Shown piece by piece: positions 62,401-64,000 of a stretch of DNA of 64,000 nt; the stretch's first letter is position 1; the number at the start of each line of letters is the position of its first letter. The position numbers and the translations under genes are program-made. The stretch covers positions 8,542,501 through 8,606,500 of the forward strand of contig CM048852.1 of the NCBI GenBank assembly GCA_026545225.1. The letters are read 5' to 3'. The stretch is from Cornus controversa. Its lineage: Eukaryota; Streptophyta; Magnoliopsida; Cornales; Cornaceae. The notes beneath the pieces are model-generated. The model saw nothing but the letters and a program-made list of their open reading frames with translations, ran no database searches and was not told where the DNA came from.

Positions 62401-63788
62401 ATCATTTGACTAAGTGGATCAGGAGTTGGACCACTTTGAACGAGCTCAAAACTGTAGCCATCTGGATCCTTCACAAAGGCGAAGATGGTCGTCCCATTTC
62501 CTTGTGATCGAGGTTCAGTCTCGATTACTCCACCTTTGCTTCGAATCAACTCAACCGTTTCAGAAACCTGTGCAATCGATCATTAAGAGTTAAAACCTCA
62601 AAGTGCAGTGCAGTGCAGAAATATTGGCCTCTTCAGAAAACAAAAACACTCACATTTTGAGTTGCTATTCCAAGATGTCCAAAACCTGTGCCGATATCAA
62701 TCTTGCTCACTCCATGTTCTGTGTTTTTATTGTGTGAAAAGATGAATTAGATATTATGATCTCTGTACTGTATGTATGTATGTATGGTTAAACAGGAATG
62801 TTTATAAATGAAAATGTATGGAAAGAGCCTGTTGCTGTTAATCCTGATCATACTTACTCTGTATCAACTTCACTACAAAGAAAGTCTCTTCAGGGCCAAA
62901 CCCAAGAGTTGCTTTTGAGTATTTCTTTTCTGGGACGTCAATTTTTCCCAGTAGCTGCATACCAAAACACTCTGTGTAGAACCTTAAAAACACACACACA
63001 TTATAGTGAATATGAATCATAAGGAAGCAAAAATGCAGTTCTGGTATTGAAGATATATATGTGTGTGTGTGTGTGTGTGTATACAGAAATGAGACTAACT
63101 AAGATCAAAAGCATCATACTTTATGGTTCGATTCAGATCGCCAACCGTATAAACAGCATGGAGGAAGCGCCGGTTGTCTTTCTGCACCCACTCCAGAGGA
63201 TCCTCTGCCGTTGCTGTCATAATCGGTCCGATCTGACCCACCAATTTTGGTTACAGAACAGTTGATAATCAGCAACAATATCTCAACTATGCACTATCAC
63301 TATTTCAAAAATTAATAAAACCTATTGTTGATTCTCTCACGTAGGACGTGTTTGTTTCTTTTCTTTTTTTCCTTTTTTTTTTTAAAGTGGTTAAAGTTTT
63401 TATATGGTATATGGATGACCATTGGTAACATTTTATATACAAACATATATATACTCTATATTGGATGAGAAGCATAGGCCGAATGTTTTAAATATTTTAT
63501 TATTATTTTTACCATTACAAGTAACTCACTCATTTATTTTCGTATGAGAGTTTCAACCATCAACTTTCTATTAGCAATAAATACTATTGAAATTACATGT
63601 TTTGGCCAAAAGCTTTCCATCATTGCATTAACCAAAGTGAAAGAATTTCCAATAAATAAATAAATAAATAAATAGTAATTTTAAGTTATAGTACATGATT
63701 TTATGGAGGAAACTATGGAGGTTATGAGATTGCTTACCGTGGAAAGAAAGACGAGCACACAAAACACTATCTGCATGTACGTAGCCAT
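59433..63788 (-). CDS. GLXI: Lactoylglutathione lyase (glyoxalase I), two-domain, 9 exons
   Basis: Exons (minus): 63788-63738, 63232-63120, 62982-62858, 62718-62654, 62567-62355, 60368-60321, 60209-60102, 60019-59867 and 59483-59433. All are GT...AG and in frame, giving 308 aa. The enzyme converts the hemithioacetal of methylglyoxal and glutathione to S-lactoylglutathione. Two glyoxalase domains are seen: N-terminal 'RRFLHAVYTVGDLNRTIKFY' to 'FVKDPDGYSFELVQ', and C-terminal 'MMLRVIDLDRAVKFYEKAL' to 'FLDPDGWKTILVDN'. In the N-domain the usual FVVEL reads FVVKL, losing a metal-ligand Glu. The C-domain keeps YLEL and the Gln before MMLRV. Exon 1 encodes MATYMQIVFCVLVFLST, a hydrophobic signal-like leader. 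The gene converges on LPXK. Confidence 0.92.
60600..61390. repeat. LTR-like sequence in GLXI intron
   Basis: It starts TGTAACGACCCTGAGG, a common gypsy LTR start. It contains a ~63-bp imperfect tandem pair (GTAGGA...TAGGCTCT...GAGTAGCGCAA) at 60619-60733, a TTTATATAGG TATA-like site near 61020, and GATCGAT repeats at 61100-61140. No coding frame and no clear right end or target duplication were found. The assignment is tentative. Confidence 0.4.
61550..61681 (+). mobile_element. tRNA-derived SINE in GLXI intron
   Basis: 132 bp with an A-box-like TTAGCTAAGATGGTA (61567-61581) and a B-box GTTTGAACCCT (61610-61620), ending in a run of about 12 A (61670-61681). It is flanked by 17-bp direct repeats, AGCAGGTGGAATGGCAG (61533-61549) and AGCTGGTGGAATGACAG (61682-61698), two mismatches. 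This is the expected layout of a Pol III SINE inserted by target-primed reverse transcription. It is antisense to GLXI, in its 2-kb fifth intron. Confidence 0.87.
63055..63083. repeat. (TG)n microsatellite in GLXI intron 2
   Basis: A TATATATG(TG)n run lies between exons 2 and 3 of GLXI. Confidence 0.85.
63650..63675. repeat. (AATA)n microsatellite in GLXI intron 1
   Basis: About six copies of AATA lie between exons 1 and 2. Confidence 0.85.
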
Positions 63789-64000
63789 TGGATGATATTA
63801 GGTATGTATATCACACACACCAAATGTCTATTTATATATGAATGATACGAGAATTAATGATTCTCTCTCTATATATAGCGCCCAAATGAAAGAACAAGTA
63901 AAATGTCTCCTTTGATTAGTATGATGAATGAGAAAGATATGTAGGCTTCGTTTGAATAGACACGAGAGAAAAGAAAGAGATGATAACATTAGTTATGAGA
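63789..64000 (-). promoter_or_regulatory. GLXI promoter region with TATA box
   Basis: On the minus strand GCTATATATAGAGAG lies at about 63864-63878, roughly 85 bp upstream of the ATG at 63788. This is a good distance for a plant TATA box with a short 5' UTR. CT/GA-rich tracts flank it. The region upstream of 64000 is outside the window. Confidence 0.6.

Noticed and set aside
1-64000. CRISPR arrays, rRNA, tRNA genes or riboswitches
   Set aside because: None seen. The regular repeats are transposon subterminal arrays or microsatellites, and the only tRNA-like boxes belong to a SINE.

Overview
The window is nuclear DNA of a flowering plant, most likely a eudicot. It holds two host genes with typical plant introns (GT...AG, AT-rich). 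They sit at the right edge of about 48 kb of nested, decayed transposable elements. No species can be named from the sequence alone. No rRNA, tRNA, CRISPR or bacterial operon was seen.

Layout. 1-1120: part of a Ty3/gypsy LTR. 1226-10497: Athila-type Ty3/gypsy element A (+), with a truncated 5' LTR, broken gag, protease, integrase and an extra ORF, and no reverse transcriptase (RT). 11804-12298: a Ty1/copia LTR with its primer-binding site (-). 12299-13617: a broken FAR1/FRS (MULE-type transposase) gene (-). 14520-14815: a copia gag scrap. 15262-18190: Athila-type fragment B (-), which keeps RT but has lost the integrase core. 18191-23307: a mosaic of gypsy LTR pieces in both orientations, with a 532-bp hAT-type MITE inside one of them. 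23310-43525: a gypsy element with pol in the order expected of a Tekay/chromovirus type (-). It is split at 25079/41044 by a 2.9-kb solo LTR (5-bp target duplication ATACA), and that LTR is split by a 13-kb CACTA transposon (27118-40162, 3-bp target duplication GAG). 43530-46683: a non-autonomous Tat/Athila-like element. 46684-48339: rearranged gypsy ends.

The CACTA element carries a TNP2-type transposase gene with recognisable introns and three premature stops, and a truncated second gene. It also has a 1.7-kb tandem duplication and a captured exon of a host HD-Zip I transcription factor.

Host genes. LPXK (49810-57392, +, 8 exons, 402 aa deduced) encodes tetraacyldisaccharide 4'-kinase of the lipid A-type pathway. 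Its 4.7-kb second intron hosts a 2.6-kb non-autonomous copia element with a perfect target duplication. GLXI (63788-59433, -, 9 exons, 308 aa deduced) encodes a two-domain glyoxalase I. Its first exon encodes a hydrophobic, signal-like leader, and one expected metal-ligand Glu is Lys. The two genes converge. A LINE 3' remnant lies between them, and a tRNA-derived SINE with target duplications sits in a GLXI intron. I see no functional link between the two host genes beyond adjacency. The most informative structures are the three-level nested insertion, the captured HD-Zip exon, the two Athila fragments that lost complementary pol domains, and the hairpin at the edge of one copia LTR.
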